A stretch of 56,737 nucleotides of DNA from Planctomycetota bacterium (GTDB taxonomy: Bacteria > Planctomycetota > B15-G4): NCBI GenBank assembly GCA_003644265.1, contig QNBX01000008.1:1-56737 (forward strand), in the 5' to 3' direction. The first letter of the stretch is position 1, and each line of letters starts with the position of its first letter. Of this stretch, positions 15,849 to 28,270 are shown one piece after another. Position numbers and translations under genes: made by a program. The notes beneath the pieces are model-generated. The model had not been told where the DNA came from. It saw only the letters and a list, made by a program, of their open reading frames with translations, and did not search any database.

Positions 15849-16271
15849 TTCTTTTGGAACTCCTAGAACCAAATCGAACTGGCCTGCTCTCCGATCGGAG
15901 CCACACGGCACCCGCTGGACTGGCCAAAACCGAGCGACCCATCGGCCTCGAAGCAGGCACAGGTTGAGAAGACTTTGAAATCTCTTGGGTCGCGGGGTGG
16001 GGCCGCTGCGCCCCCGGGTGTCGTAGGGGGCGCGACACGAGCGGCTGCTGCGGCCCGCAGAGGGCGATTGGAGGCCCATCCGAGGGGCGCCTGCGCCCTG
16101 GGCCCCTACCTCTATTGAGAGGCTCCCCCGAGGAGTCACTTGGCGGCACTCCGATCCAGCCCCCATTGGCGCGCTCCGATCGCGCTCAGGCCCCGGCCCC
16201 CAGGCGACCGAAGTAGGGGGTTGGAGCTTGCGCCCCTCGGGGTGCAGTGAGCGTTCTGTCAGGAGAGACTC
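15849..16271. other. Divergent intergenic region upstream of gspG
   Basis: 423 bases with no convincing gene; it should hold promoters for gspG (minus) and the sulfatase-like gene (plus, AGGAG just before the GTG at 16272). A perfect 12-bp palindrome CTCCGATCGGAG lies at 15889-15900. The half-sequence CTCCGATC recurs at 16149 and 16174. A locally AT-rich tract at about 15962-15988 could be promoter DNA for gspG. I found no convincing sigma54 site. Confidence 0.5.
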
Positions 16272-18302
16272 GTGAGCCGTGGCCCTGATGAGGGAGCACA
16301 GCGGCGTCCGGCCCAGCGGCCGCGACGGCTGCTGGTCGTGACCGCCTGGCTGAGCGCCCTGCTGCTGGGCAACGAGCTGTACACCGCCGGCGCCGGCATG
16401 GCTGAGCGGTTCGTGGGCGCCAAGGTCATGATCTCGCTCACGGACGAGATGTCGGCCGTGGGGCTGCTGCTGGTGGGCGAGGCCCTGCGCATGCTGGCGC
16501 TGGCGGTGGTCCTCTCGCTGCTGCCCTGCTTGGCCTGGGGCGCCGTCTGCCTGGCCGCCCGCGCGAGCCTGGCGCGGCTGCTGGCCAAGCAGCGCTGGCG
16601 CCGCTGGCTCTTCTGGTCTCTGTCGAGTCTGTGTTTCTTCAACCTCTGGTATGGGCTGCACTCCTTCTTCTTGCCCGGCAGCGCCCTGGCCACGTCCTGG
16701 CTGGCCAGCGCGGTGGGGGCGCCGCGCTTCGCTGTGGGCGGCAGCGCCTGGGAGGCCGAGCGTCTGGGTGTGCTGGTGCTGAGCCTGCCCCTGGCCAGCG
16801 CGCTGCTGGGCACGGCGCTGGTGCGCAGCCGCTCGCTGCGGCGTGGTCTGCTGGCCTTGGGCGCAGGCGGCTGGTCCCTGCTGGCGCTGGTGGGTTCGTC
16901 GCACGCCCCGGGTGCCCCCGAGCCTTTCACGGCGGACGGCAGCGTGGTGCTGCTGGGCCTGGACAGCTTCCAGGCCAACCGCCTGGCCGTGGGGGGCGGG
17001 GACCCCGCCCTGGCCCCGCACATCAACGCGTTCCTGGGCCAGGCCCACCGCTTCGACAACGCCTGGACGCCCTTTGCGCGCACCTACCCGAGCTGGGTCT
17101 CGATCCTCACCGGCCGCTTCCCCGCGCATCACGGCGTGCGTTTCAACCTGGAGCCGGATCAGGACCTGGCGCCCGACAACAGCTGGCTGCCCCAACTCCT
17201 GGGCGACAACGGCTACACCACCCTGCACGCCACCGACGAGTGCCGCTTCAGCCTGATCCGCCCCGAGCACGGCTTTCAGCGCATGCTGCACCCGCCCATG
17301 GGCACGGTCGACTTCATGCTGGGATCGATGTTCGACTTCTCGGCCGCCAACCTGGCTCGGCTCACGCGCCTGGGGCACGAGCTGTTTCCGGCCGTGGCCC
17401 ACAACCGGGCCTCGCGCAGCTACTCGGGCGATCTGTTCGCCGAGGACGTGATCGCGGTGCTCGACGCCCTGCCCCGGGACGAGCCGGTCTTCGCGGTGCT
17501 GCACCTGTGCGGCAACCACTACCCGTTCACGACGCCCTGGCCTTACGCGCGCCAGGGCCGCGATCCGGTCGAGTCCTCCATCGCCATGGTGGATGCGCAG
17601 GTGGGCGCCATCCTGGGCTGGATGGACGCAGCCGGCCTGAGCCAGCGCGCCACCACGGTCCTGCTGAGCGACCACGGCGACGGCTGGTCCGGCGACGACG
17701 AGGACGCCACCAACAAGCACGGCGACGATCTCGACCAGGCCGTGGCCAACAAGGTGCTGCTGGCCGTGCGCGGGCCCGGTGTGAGCCCCGGCGTCAGCCA
17801 CGACCTGGTGCGCACCATCGACCTGTTTCCGACGGTGCTGGGCTGGGCCGGGCTGGGCTGGGCCGAGCAGCCCATCGACGGCCGCCCGCTGCAGCCCTGG
17901 CTGGCGGGGGGCGGGGGCTCCGAGCCGGCGCGGACGCTGTTCGCCGAGTCGGGCATCGGTCGCAAGGTCTTCGGCATGAAGCGCCTGGTGCAGGAACACA
18001 TCGACTGGTACGCCATGGACCCCAGCACGGGCCTGGTCTTCCTGCGCCCCGAGGGCGTGGACGAGTTCATGCCCCACAAGAGCTACATGCTCATGGAGCA
18101 GGGGCTGCGCATGGTGGTCACGCCGTCGCTGGGCCGCTTCCGCCTGCACGCCGTGGATCCGGCCACTGGCCTCGACCACGAGACGGCGCCCGAGCTGCCG
18201 CTGGCTCAGCGCCGGGACATGCTCGAGCGCCTGTTGGCCCACAACGGCCTGGACGCAACCAGCCTCGTGGCGCGGGCCGAACAGCGCGGCTTCCTCGACT
18301 GA
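16272..18302 (+). CDS. Membrane-anchored sulfatase-fold protein (LtaS/EptA-like architecture)
   Basis: The 676-residue protein starts with GTG at 16272 after AGGAGAG. Residues 20-210 hold about five hydrophobic helices; an extracytoplasmic sulfatase-fold domain begins at about 224 (VVLLGLDSFQANRL, metal Asp about 231). The nucleophile motif is FARTYPSWVSILTG (Thr about 271), and the second metal motif is LLSDHGDGW (Asp about 467, His about 468). Helices plus a Thr-type alkaline-phosphatase-superfamily domain is the architecture of phosphoglycerol and phosphoethanolamine transferases that decorate envelope polymers. The substrate cannot be read. It is divergent from the secretion operon and followed by an M14 peptidase. 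Confidence 0.82.
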   Translation: MSRGPDEGAQRRPAQRPRRLLVVTAWLSALLLGNELYTAGAGMAERFVGAKVMISLTDEMSAVGLLLVGEALRMLALAVVLSLLPCLAWGAVCLAARASLARLLAKQRWRRWLFWSLSSLCFFNLWYGLHSFFLPGSALATSWLASAVGAPRFAVGGSAWEAERLGVLVLSLPLASALLGTALVRSRSLRRGLLALGAGGWSLLALVGSSHAPGAPEPFTADGSVVLLGLDSFQANRLAVGGGDPALAPHINAFLGQAHRFDNAWTPFARTYPSWVSILTGRFPAHHGVRFNLEPDQDLAPDNSWLPQLLGDNGYTTLHATDECRFSLIRPEHGFQRMLHPPMGTVDFMLGSMFDFSAANLARLTRLGHELFPAVAHNRASRSYSGDLFAEDVIAVLDALPRDEPVFAVLHLCGNHYPFTTPWPYARQGRDPVESSIAMVDAQVGAILGWMDAAGLSQRATTVLLSDHGDGWSGDDEDATNKHGDDLDQAVANKVLLAVRGPGVSPGVSHDLVRTIDLFPTVLGWAGLGWAEQPIDGRPLQPWLAGGGGSEPARTLFAESGIGRKVFGMKRLVQEHIDWYAMDPSTGLVFLRPEGVDEFMPHKSYMLMEQGLRMVVTPSLGRFRLHAVDPATGLDHETAPELPLAQRRDMLERLLAHNGLDATSLVARAEQRGFLD

Positions 18303-18426
18303 CGGCTGACGATCGCGGCGCGGGCGGCCCGGGGCGCGCCTGTCGGTATCATCCGCTGCAGCTCGGGGGGCGGGCGGCGCGCTCGAGCGCCGGCCGTGGT
18401 CGCCCGGGCGCACTCGAGGCTCCACC

Positions 18427-21447
<3,021 letters not shown>

Positions 21448-21457
21448 CGCGCGCGGG

Positions 21458-21967
21458 CTAGCCGTCCAGGTCGGCCACGCGTAGCTGGCACCCGCTGGGG
21501 TGAGCCGCCTCGCGCACGATCAGCTCGTGTTGCGGGTCGACGATCACCAACAGGTCGAGCTCAGGCAACTGCAGCCCGGTCAGGTACGAGAAGGCCTCCT
21601 CCACCACCCGGGCCGTCTTGGCGCTGCCTCCGCCGGCCACCGAGACGGTGACGCCGGGAGGCGTCGCGCCGCGCCGCAGGATTGCGGCCAGGTCGTCGGC
21701 CAGGCGGTCCGTGGGGGCTCCGGCCTTGGAGGCCTCGACGTATTGCCGATCGCGCAGCAGCCCGTGGGTCGGCACGTGGAACAGCGTGAAGTCCACGGCG
21801 CCCAGCACGGCGCGCGACTGTCGTACGAAGTGCTCGGGAGGACGCGACTCCTCGAAGGGTGTGTAGCAGGACATCACCAGCGGCAAGGCCAACGCAGCGG
21901 CCAGCAGTGGGCTCCACGCGCGTGCGCCGCGGGTGGTGACGGAGTGGGAAGGGCGAGCGCGGATCAC
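21458..21967 (-). CDS. Hypothetical lipoprotein
   Basis: The 169-residue protein starts with GTG at 21967, overlapping the upstream gene's stop as GTGA. An N-terminal basic segment is followed by a hydrophobic stretch ending LALPLVMSCYTP, a credible lipobox with Cys about 34. The rest is soluble and globular, ending LQLPELDLLVIVDPQHELIVREAAHPSGCQLRVADLDG. I do not recognise the family. It is the second gene of a pair with another lipoprotein, and the two may act together in the envelope. Confidence 0.65.
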   Translation of the reverse strand: MIRARPSHSVTTRGARAWSPLLAAALALPLVMSCYTPFEESRPPEHFVRQSRAVLGAVDFTLFHVPTHGLLRDRQYVEASKAGAPTDRLADDLAAILRRGATPPGVTVSVAGGGSAKTARVVEEAFSYLTGLQLPELDLLVIVDPQHELIVREAAHPSGCQLRVADLDG

Positions 21968-22722
21968 GGGCGCGGCTCCACTGGGTCTGTGTTCGCGTCG
22001 CCGCTGCTGCTCGCGTCGCCGCGGCCGCCAGCTTGCTCGGCGTCGCCTGTGCCTTCGCCCTGAGTTCCGGCGTGGCGCTGGCGCTCGGCGTCCCGGCGCG
22101 CCTGTTCCTGGCGCTCGGCGGCGCTGGGCGGCAACGGGAAGGGTGCGTGCCGACGCTCGATGCCGTCGTCACCCGCCGGATCCCAGCCGAAGATCCCCGC
22201 GCCGAAGTCGAAGATCTCCACGAAGTCGACGCCCAGCGACGCGCCGACCACCAGCAGGTGCAGCCCCAGCTCGGCCCGGCGCAGCGAGAGCGCCTGGGCC
22301 TCGCTGCCGATGCGCTCGTCGGACACCACCAAGTTGAACAGCAGCAGCTGGGTCTGGGTGGCATAGGTCTGATACAGCGGGCGGTCGACGAAGCCCTCGA
22401 CCGACTGGCCAAACTCGGCCCGCACCATCTCGCCGCCGATCAGCACGCCGTAGGCCGCCTGGTGCCAGCCCCAGGCGTAGCCGTAGTCGCTGCCGACCCA
22501 GGCGCTGTCTTGCATGTAGCCCAGGCTGGTGCCGAACAGCGGCGCCAGGGCCCAGGTGTGCAGGGACGGACCGAGCGACACGCCCAGGCCGACGTGCAGC
22601 ATCTGCGAGGCGTCCCGGGCGCGATGGCCGGGCTCAGCCAGGCCGCAGCCGGGCAGGAATCCCACAGTGCTCAGGGCCAGACCACAGCCCAGCACCAGCG
22701 AAGCGAGCCGAGGGCGGCGCAT
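21964..22722 (-). CDS. Hypothetical lipoprotein with polar C-terminal tail
   Basis: The 252-residue protein has a lipoprotein signal ending STVGFLPGCGLAEP (Cys about 26). The middle is Gly/aromatic-rich (LHVGLGVSLGPSLHTWALAP, WVGSDYGYAWGWHQAAYG, LGVDFVEIFDFGAGIFGWD), a pattern common in planctomycete and spirochaete proteins of unknown role. The last about 60 residues are Arg/Gln/Gly-rich and probably disordered. It is translationally coupled to the next lipoprotein gene (GTGA) and divergent from hrpB. Function unknown. Confidence 0.68.
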   Translation of the reverse strand: MRRPRLASLVLGCGLALSTVGFLPGCGLAEPGHRARDASQMLHVGLGVSLGPSLHTWALAPLFGTSLGYMQDSAWVGSDYGYAWGWHQAAYGVLIGGEMVRAEFGQSVEGFVDRPLYQTYATQTQLLLFNLVVSDERIGSEAQALSLRRAELGLHLLVVGASLGVDFVEIFDFGAGIFGWDPAGDDGIERRHAPFPLPPSAAERQEQARRDAERQRHAGTQGEGTGDAEQAGGRGDASSSGDANTDPVEPRP

Positions 22723-22887
22723 GGGGGTCTCAGCCAGGAGCGAGGAGAGTGAATGGGGAGCGCTGGACGTGGCCGCCGTGGGCGTGACCGCGGAGCCGCT
22801 ACGGGCCCGCGCCCACAGCGCGGTGGGCCCTGGGCGCGAGGATGACCGCCGCCGGGTCCCGGCTCAACCCTCGCAGGCCGGCTCGCC

Positions 22888-25458
22888 ATGCTCCACCATC
22901 GGAGCGTGAGCCTCGCGCCCCTCCCGATCGACGCCGTGCTGCCCGAGCTGTTGCAGGCCCTGACCCAGGCTCGCGCGGCGGTGCTGGTGGCTCCCACGGG
23001 CGCCGGCAAGACCACCCGCGTGCCGCCCGCCCTGCTGGACGCCGGCTTGGCGGGGGAGGGCGCGGTGGTGGTGCTGGAGCCCCGACGCCTGGCGGCCCGG
23101 GCCGCCGCACGCCGCATGGCCGAGGAGCGCGGCCTGCCCCTGGGGGGCGAGGTGGGCTACCACGTGCGCTTCGACCGCCGCGCCAGCGACGCCACCCGCG
23201 TCGTGGTCATGACCGAGGGCATCTTCCTGCGCCGGCTGCAGGACGACCCGCTGCTGGAGGGCGTGGGCGCCGTCGTCTTCGACGAGTTCCATGAGCGCCA
23301 CCTCGACTCCGATCTGGCCCTGGCCATGGTGCGTCGGGTGCGGCAGGAGCTGCGCCCCGAGCTGCCGCTGCTGGTCATGTCCGCCACCCTCGACGGCGAG
23401 GCGGTGGCCGCGGCCCTGGGCGGCTGCCCCGCCGTGCTGTCCGAGGGCCGCAGCTTCCCCGTGGAACTGGCCTGGGCCCCGGCGCCCATGCAGCAGCGCC
23501 TGCCCGAGCGGGTGCTGCTGGGTGTGCACGACGTGCTCAGCCGCAGCCCGGGCGACGTGCTCGTGTTCTTGCCCGGGCTGGGAGAGATCCGCGCCGCGGC
23601 CCGAGCCCTGGCCGGTCTGGTCGCAGAACGCGACCTGGCGCTGGTGGAGCTCTACGGCGAGCTGCCCGCCGACCAGCAGGACGCCGCCCTGCGCGCGGGC
23701 CCGCGCCGCAAGATCGTGCTGGCCACCAACGTGGCCGAGACCAGCGTGACCATCGAGGGCGTCACCGCGGTGGTCGACTCGGGCCTGGCGCGGGTGCTGC
23801 GCTTTGACCCGGACAGCGGGCTCAATCGGCTGCAGCTGGAGCCCGTGAGCCGCGCCAGCGCCGATCAACGCAGCGGCCGGGCGGGGCGCACCGAGCCCGG
23901 CGTGTGCGCGCGGCTCTGGACCCGCGGCGAGCACCTCAACCGCCCCGAGCGGGAGCTACCCGAGCTGCAGCGCGCCGATCTGTCCGGGACCGTGCTGCAG
24001 CTCCTGGCCTGGGGCGAGCGCGAGCCCGCCGAGCTGCCCTGGCTCGAGCCGCCCGAGCCCGCCGCCCTGGCCGTGGCCGTCGAGCTGTTGCAGCGTCTCG
24101 GCGCTATGCAGGACGGTCGCATCAGCGCGCGCGGTCGGGCCCTGGCGCGCCTGCCCGTGGCGCCCCGGCTGGGCAACTTGCTGCTCGAGGGCGCGAGCCT
24201 GGGGCTGCTGCGCGAGGCCGCCCTGGCCGCCGCCGTGCTGAGCGAGCGTGACCCCGTGGAGCGACTGCAGCGCGCCGAGCACGTCTCGCGCTGTGATCTG
24301 AGCGACCGGGTGGAGGCCTTGCTGGCGTTCTCCGCCCGCGGCAAGGCGCGCGCCGGGGCGCTCAGCTTGCGGCCGGGCGCCGCGCGGCAGGTGCTGGCCG
24401 CCGCCAAGCAGCTGCAGGCGCTGGTGAAGCGCTCCCCCGCGCAGGGGAAGTCGACCACGTCAGGCCGCTCCGCCACGGCGCACCTGAGCCTCGATCAGGT
24501 CCTGCCGCGGGCCCTGCTTGCGGGCTTCCCCGAGCGCGTGGCCTGCCGTCGCGAGCCCGGCAGCACGCGCCTGGCGCTGGTGGGCGGGCGCGGCGCTCGC
24601 ATCGACCCGGCCAGCGCCGTGAGTGAGGGCCAGCTGCTGCTGTGCGTCGCCCTGGTGGGCAGCGGCCGGGGGGAGCCGCAGGCGCGCCTGGTGAGCCGCC
24701 TGGAGCGCTCGTGGCTGGACCCGGCCCGGCTGAACGAGGCCCACGAACACGTCTTCGAGCCCTCCCGGGAGGCCGTCGTGGCGCGGCGCGTCCGGCGCTA
24801 CGACGACCTGCTGCTGGAGGCCGCCCCCACGGGCGAACTCGACCCGTCAGCCTGCGCCACGGTCCTGGCGGCGGCAGCCGCCGAACAGCCTGAGCGCGCC
24901 CTGAACCTGGGTTGCCCGCAGCTGGCGGCGTTCCGGTCGCGGGTGGCGTCGCTGGCGGCCTGGCATCCGGAGCTGGAGCTGCCGGCCTTCGACACGGATC
25001 AGCTGCTGGCGCTGCTCCCCGAGCTGTGCGTGGGGCGCCGCTCCTTCGCCGAGCTGGCGGCGGTGCCCCTGGCCTCGGAGCTGGCGCGACGGCTGTCTCA
25101 GCGCCAGGCGCGGGCCCTGGCCAGCCTGGCACCGGAGCGCCTGGAGCTGCCCAGCGGCAGCCGGCTGCGGCTCGACTACGACCCCGGTCGGGCCCCAGCG
25201 CTGCACGTGCGCATCCAGGAGTTGTTCGGCACGCTCAGGACGCCCTGCGTGGACGGCGGCCGGCTGCCTGTCGTGCTGCACCTGTTGGCCCCCAACATGC
25301 GCGCCGAACAGGTCACGGACGACCTGGCGTCGTTCTGGGACCACATCTACCCGGAGGTGCGGCGCAGGCTGTCTCGTCGCTACCCCAAGCATGCCTGGCC
25401 GGAGGACCCGCGGGGGGCCCGTCCCGTGCGGCGCGCAGGCAACCGTCGCCGAGGCTGA
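22888..25458 (+). CDS. hrpB: ATP-dependent RNA helicase HrpB
   Basis: The 856-residue DEAH/RHA-type helicase has Walker A VLVAPTGAGKTTR near residue 38, motif II VVFDEFHERHLDSDLALAM (DEFH, as in HrpB), motif III LLVMSATLDG, and motif VI QRSGRAGRTEPG. These are followed by the HA2-like region and the HrpB-specific C-terminal domain (VRIQELFGT, PVVLHLLAPNMRAEQVTDDLASFWDHIYPEVRRRLSRRYPKHAWPEDP shortened here to its landmarks HLLAPN and KHAWPEDP). Length and motifs match the HrpB family closely. Its exact cellular role is unsettled in most bacteria; RNA remodelling is assumed. A GTG at 22906 is an alternative start. Confidence 0.95.
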   Translation: MLHHRSVSLAPLPIDAVLPELLQALTQARAAVLVAPTGAGKTTRVPPALLDAGLAGEGAVVVLEPRRLAARAAARRMAEERGLPLGGEVGYHVRFDRRASDATRVVVMTEGIFLRRLQDDPLLEGVGAVVFDEFHERHLDSDLALAMVRRVRQELRPELPLLVMSATLDGEAVAAALGGCPAVLSEGRSFPVELAWAPAPMQQRLPERVLLGVHDVLSRSPGDVLVFLPGLGEIRAAARALAGLVAERDLALVELYGELPADQQDAALRAGPRRKIVLATNVAETSVTIEGVTAVVDSGLARVLRFDPDSGLNRLQLEPVSRASADQRSGRAGRTEPGVCARLWTRGEHLNRPERELPELQRADLSGTVLQLLAWGEREPAELPWLEPPEPAALAVAVELLQRLGAMQDGRISARGRALARLPVAPRLGNLLLEGASLGLLREAALAAAVLSERDPVERLQRAEHVSRCDLSDRVEALLAFSARGKARAGALSLRPGAARQVLAAAKQLQALVKRSPAQGKSTTSGRSATAHLSLDQVLPRALLAGFPERVACRREPGSTRLALVGGRGARIDPASAVSEGQLLLCVALVGSGRGEPQARLVSRLERSWLDPARLNEAHEHVFEPSREAVVARRVRRYDDLLLEAAPTGELDPSACATVLAAAAAEQPERALNLGCPQLAAFRSRVASLAAWHPELELPAFDTDQLLALLPELCVGRRSFAELAAVPLASELARRLSQRQARALASLAPERLELPSGSRLRLDYDPGRAPALHVRIQELFGTLRTPCVDGGRLPVVLHLLAPNMRAEQVTDDLASFWDHIYPEVRRRLSRRYPKHAWPEDPRGARPVRRAGNRRRG

Positions 25459-25739
25459 GCCTCGCGTTCCCCACCTCTTCTCCACAGCAACGCTGGCTGG
25501 GCGCTCGGGGACTTCACGGTCTTTTCATCGATCTGGCTTGATGGAAATCGAGATCTGCCGGATGATGGCGCAATCGGAACATCGATCTGGATGCATTCGG
25601 TCGCGACCGTATGGCGATCGTGCCTTCCTGCGCGCTCTCTGACGGAGCACGGCGGACCATGCAGGGGTCGTCTCTGCCGGGCCTTGGCCCTGTCCGGATC
25701 GTCCATCCTCTACCTCCCTCTCCCTCGTGGAATCCGAGC

Positions 25740-28025
25740 ATGACTCTCGTTCATCGTTCTCTGGCGGCCCTGGTGGTCGCTGCCCTGCTGGCTCCGGTCG
25801 GTGTGGCTCAAGACAGCGTGGCCAAGTCGGCCTGCCTCGGTGGCGACGCCACGTCCCCCTGGGACCTGACCGAACAGGCCAACGACTTTGTCGTCGACCT
25901 GAACGCGTTCTCAACCAGCTGGGGCACGGAGTTCGGCATCGCGCCGCTGCTCAAGTCCAGCAAGACCGCGCTCGCCTTCACGGGCAGCCTGATCTCGGCG
26001 CAGGGCATCTCGTCGACGCAGACGGCTGTCACGGGCTCGGCCGCGTCCTACGCGGCCTGGGTGGGTGCGGGCCTCGGCATCAACGGTGACCCGAGCGTGA
26101 ACGATGTGCCCGGCGTGGTCAGCGCTGTCTGCGATATGAGCCAGTTTGGTGTGGCCTTCGCGGAGTTCTCGACCACCGACGCGGGGCAGGACTACAGCGG
26201 CGTGATCGGCGCCACGGTGGCCTTCCAGCCCAGCAACCCGGGGCGGCTCTACGTCTCCAAGCGCATGGCGGCCGTCAACTCCTGTGATCCCAACAGCAAG
26301 CTGGCGTCCCTGGCGATGGGTTCCGTCAACGGTGACGGCCACGTGTTCATTCGCAGCGATGGTTTCGGCGCGGTGGGCGGCTGTGGTCTGACCATGTTCA
26401 CGGGTGGCGCGGACAACAACATCTGGAGCGTGGACCTCGGCGCCCGCAGCACCTCCGCCCTGAACGTCATCAGCGATGACGCCATCGGCATGAAGGACAC
26501 CGGCGCCCTGAGCAACTACATCAGCAACGAGGGCACGGCACATGGCCCTCCCGGCAACGTGGGCCTGGCGTCGGCGCCGACCTACATCGGCGGCAACTTC
26601 AACGCTGAGGAGCTGCACGGGACGGCGGGTTCGGTGGGCTTCTCCACCGGTCACCTGGCTTCCACCACCAACGCGCGCGGCAACGTGTCCTACACGCCGC
26701 AGAACTTCGCCCCGCTGAGCAGCACCCACGGTCTGGCCGGCATCCTGGGCTACGACAGCGGGTCTCCCATCCAGGCCACCTACCTGAACGTGTGGGGCCT
26801 GAGCAGCAACGGTTCCGTCACGGGCAACCGGGCCTGCAGTCTGCCCGGCAGCATCACGGACAACGACGACGGCTTCGTCACCCTCGGCCCCATGGGCACG
26901 CTGGAGTTCGATCACTACCACAGCCAGGTGGCCTTCCAGGGCGGCAACGGCCAGGTGGCCATGCGCGTGCTCGACAACGGCGACCTGATCACCGCCGCGG
27001 TGGTCGATCACCCGCTGGACAGCGGCCCCAACCACCCGATCAACGCCATCGCCGTGTGCAAGGTGGACGGCGTGACCGGAGCCGAGAGCTGGACCCTCGC
27101 GGGCTGGAACGACGGTGTGGCCGGCAAGGACATCCTGGATGGCCCTGGCGGCACGTCGATCGGCACCCTGGTGCCGCTCAACCTGGTCACCGGTGGTGCG
27201 CCCCTCGGTCCGTCGATGTCGTCTCCCATGATCGACTCCAAGGGCAACATCTACTTCATGTCGTCGCTGTTCACGGACGCGGACGCTGACTTCGCCACCG
27301 GCTTGGTGCGCGCGGTCTTTGATCCGGCCGGCTTCAGCTACCAGCTCGACCTGGTCATGAAGACCGGTCACATCTTCCACGGTGAGAACTCCACCAAGGA
27401 TTACCTGGTGACGTTCCTGGGCATCGCGGACGGCAACTCGGTGTCCTCGGGTGCGGCCTGGTCCGGCAACATCTCGGGGGGTGCCCACGGTGGCATGGAT
27501 CCGAGCACGCTCGGGCAGCTCGATCCGCGCGCCAACGGCGGGATCGTGATCTCGGCCGGCATCATCTACGACACGAACGATGACGGTGACTTCACGAGGT
27601 GCTTCGACGGCGGCGTCGATGAGGACTACAACGTCCTGCTCTACATCGGCCACTGCGCCTGGGGCGACGTGGGTCAGGGCAAGCCGGCCTTCAACGGTGT
27701 GACGCCCAAGCTGACGCTCAAGGGGATTCAGGTGCCCGGTTCGGCGGGTTCGGCTGTGGTGACGGACATGCTGCCCGGTCAGAACTACTTCATCGTGATC
27801 GGCCTGTCGGGCCTGTTCGCTCCGTTCAAGAACGGCACGCTGGTCCCGAACCCCGACTTCCTGTTCCCGCCGATCCCGACCGGTGGGGGCAGCTCGACGC
27901 TGCCCTTCGCCTGGCCGGCCGGTATTCCGTCCTGCTTCCCGCTGTACTACCAGGTGTGGGTCACAGGTCCGGGTCTGCCGGGGCCGTTCTCGGCCACGAA
28001 CGGCGTGGTCACCGAGGGGCCGTAG
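25740..28025 (+). CDS. Large secreted protein with C-terminal 'FAPF..GTLVP' domain
   Basis: The 761-residue protein has a signal peptide at the ATG at 25740 (SLAALVVAALLAPVGVAQ). The upstream open frame lacks a signal. The main body is Gly/Asn/Asp-rich, with long unstructured-looking and beta-type segments and no catalytic motif that I recognise. Residues about 643-761 form a domain (DMLPG, FIVIGLSGLFAPFKNGTLVPNPD, end ATNGVVTEGP) that aligns without gaps to the C-terminus of the nuclease-family protein encoded at 35755. This suggests a shared sorting, anchoring or secretion module. Base composition is as in neighbours. A strong hairpin follows at 28086. Confidence 0.82.
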   Translation: MTLVHRSLAALVVAALLAPVGVAQDSVAKSACLGGDATSPWDLTEQANDFVVDLNAFSTSWGTEFGIAPLLKSSKTALAFTGSLISAQGISSTQTAVTGSAASYAAWVGAGLGINGDPSVNDVPGVVSAVCDMSQFGVAFAEFSTTDAGQDYSGVIGATVAFQPSNPGRLYVSKRMAAVNSCDPNSKLASLAMGSVNGDGHVFIRSDGFGAVGGCGLTMFTGGADNNIWSVDLGARSTSALNVISDDAIGMKDTGALSNYISNEGTAHGPPGNVGLASAPTYIGGNFNAEELHGTAGSVGFSTGHLASTTNARGNVSYTPQNFAPLSSTHGLAGILGYDSGSPIQATYLNVWGLSSNGSVTGNRACSLPGSITDNDDGFVTLGPMGTLEFDHYHSQVAFQGGNGQVAMRVLDNGDLITAAVVDHPLDSGPNHPINAIAVCKVDGVTGAESWTLAGWNDGVAGKDILDGPGGTSIGTLVPLNLVTGGAPLGPSMSSPMIDSKGNIYFMSSLFTDADADFATGLVRAVFDPAGFSYQLDLVMKTGHIFHGENSTKDYLVTFLGIADGNSVSSGAAWSGNISGGAHGGMDPSTLGQLDPRANGGIVISAGIIYDTNDDGDFTRCFDGGVDEDYNVLLYIGHCAWGDVGQGKPAFNGVTPKLTLKGIQVPGSAGSAVVTDMLPGQNYFIVIGLSGLFAPFKNGTLVPNPDFLFPPIPTGGGSSTLPFAWPAGIPSCFPLYYQVWVTGPGLPGPFSATNGVVTEGP

Positions 28026-28085
28026 GCCACCTCGATGTGTCATCGGCGTCGGCGCCCACAGGGGTTCCGGCGCCGATCACACCTG

Positions 28086-28122
28086 GAGCCGCTGGATTCG
28101 GGTTGTCCGAGTCCGGCGGCTC
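28086..28122 (+). terminator. Perfectly paired 16-bp stem-loop, likely terminator
   Basis: The arm at 28086-28101 pairs with the arm at 28107-28122 over 16 bases (two G-U pairs) around a 5-base loop (gttgt). It lies 61 bases after the stop of the secreted-protein gene. A second 7-bp hairpin (CGGCGCC at 28050-28056 with 28069-28075) precedes it. No clear T-tract follows, which is usual for very GC-rich genomes. Confidence 0.55.
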
Positions 28123-28270
28123 TCTGCGTCCAGGGGGAGGCCCTGGGTGTTTCCGGGGTCTGCAGCCCCAGGTGAGGGCTGGTTCGCCCGATCGCTCCAG
28201 GAGCTGTACCCTGAGCGACCTGCCATGGCCCTCGGCTGGCCGGGCTCCGTAGGCAAGCAGAGGCACTCAG

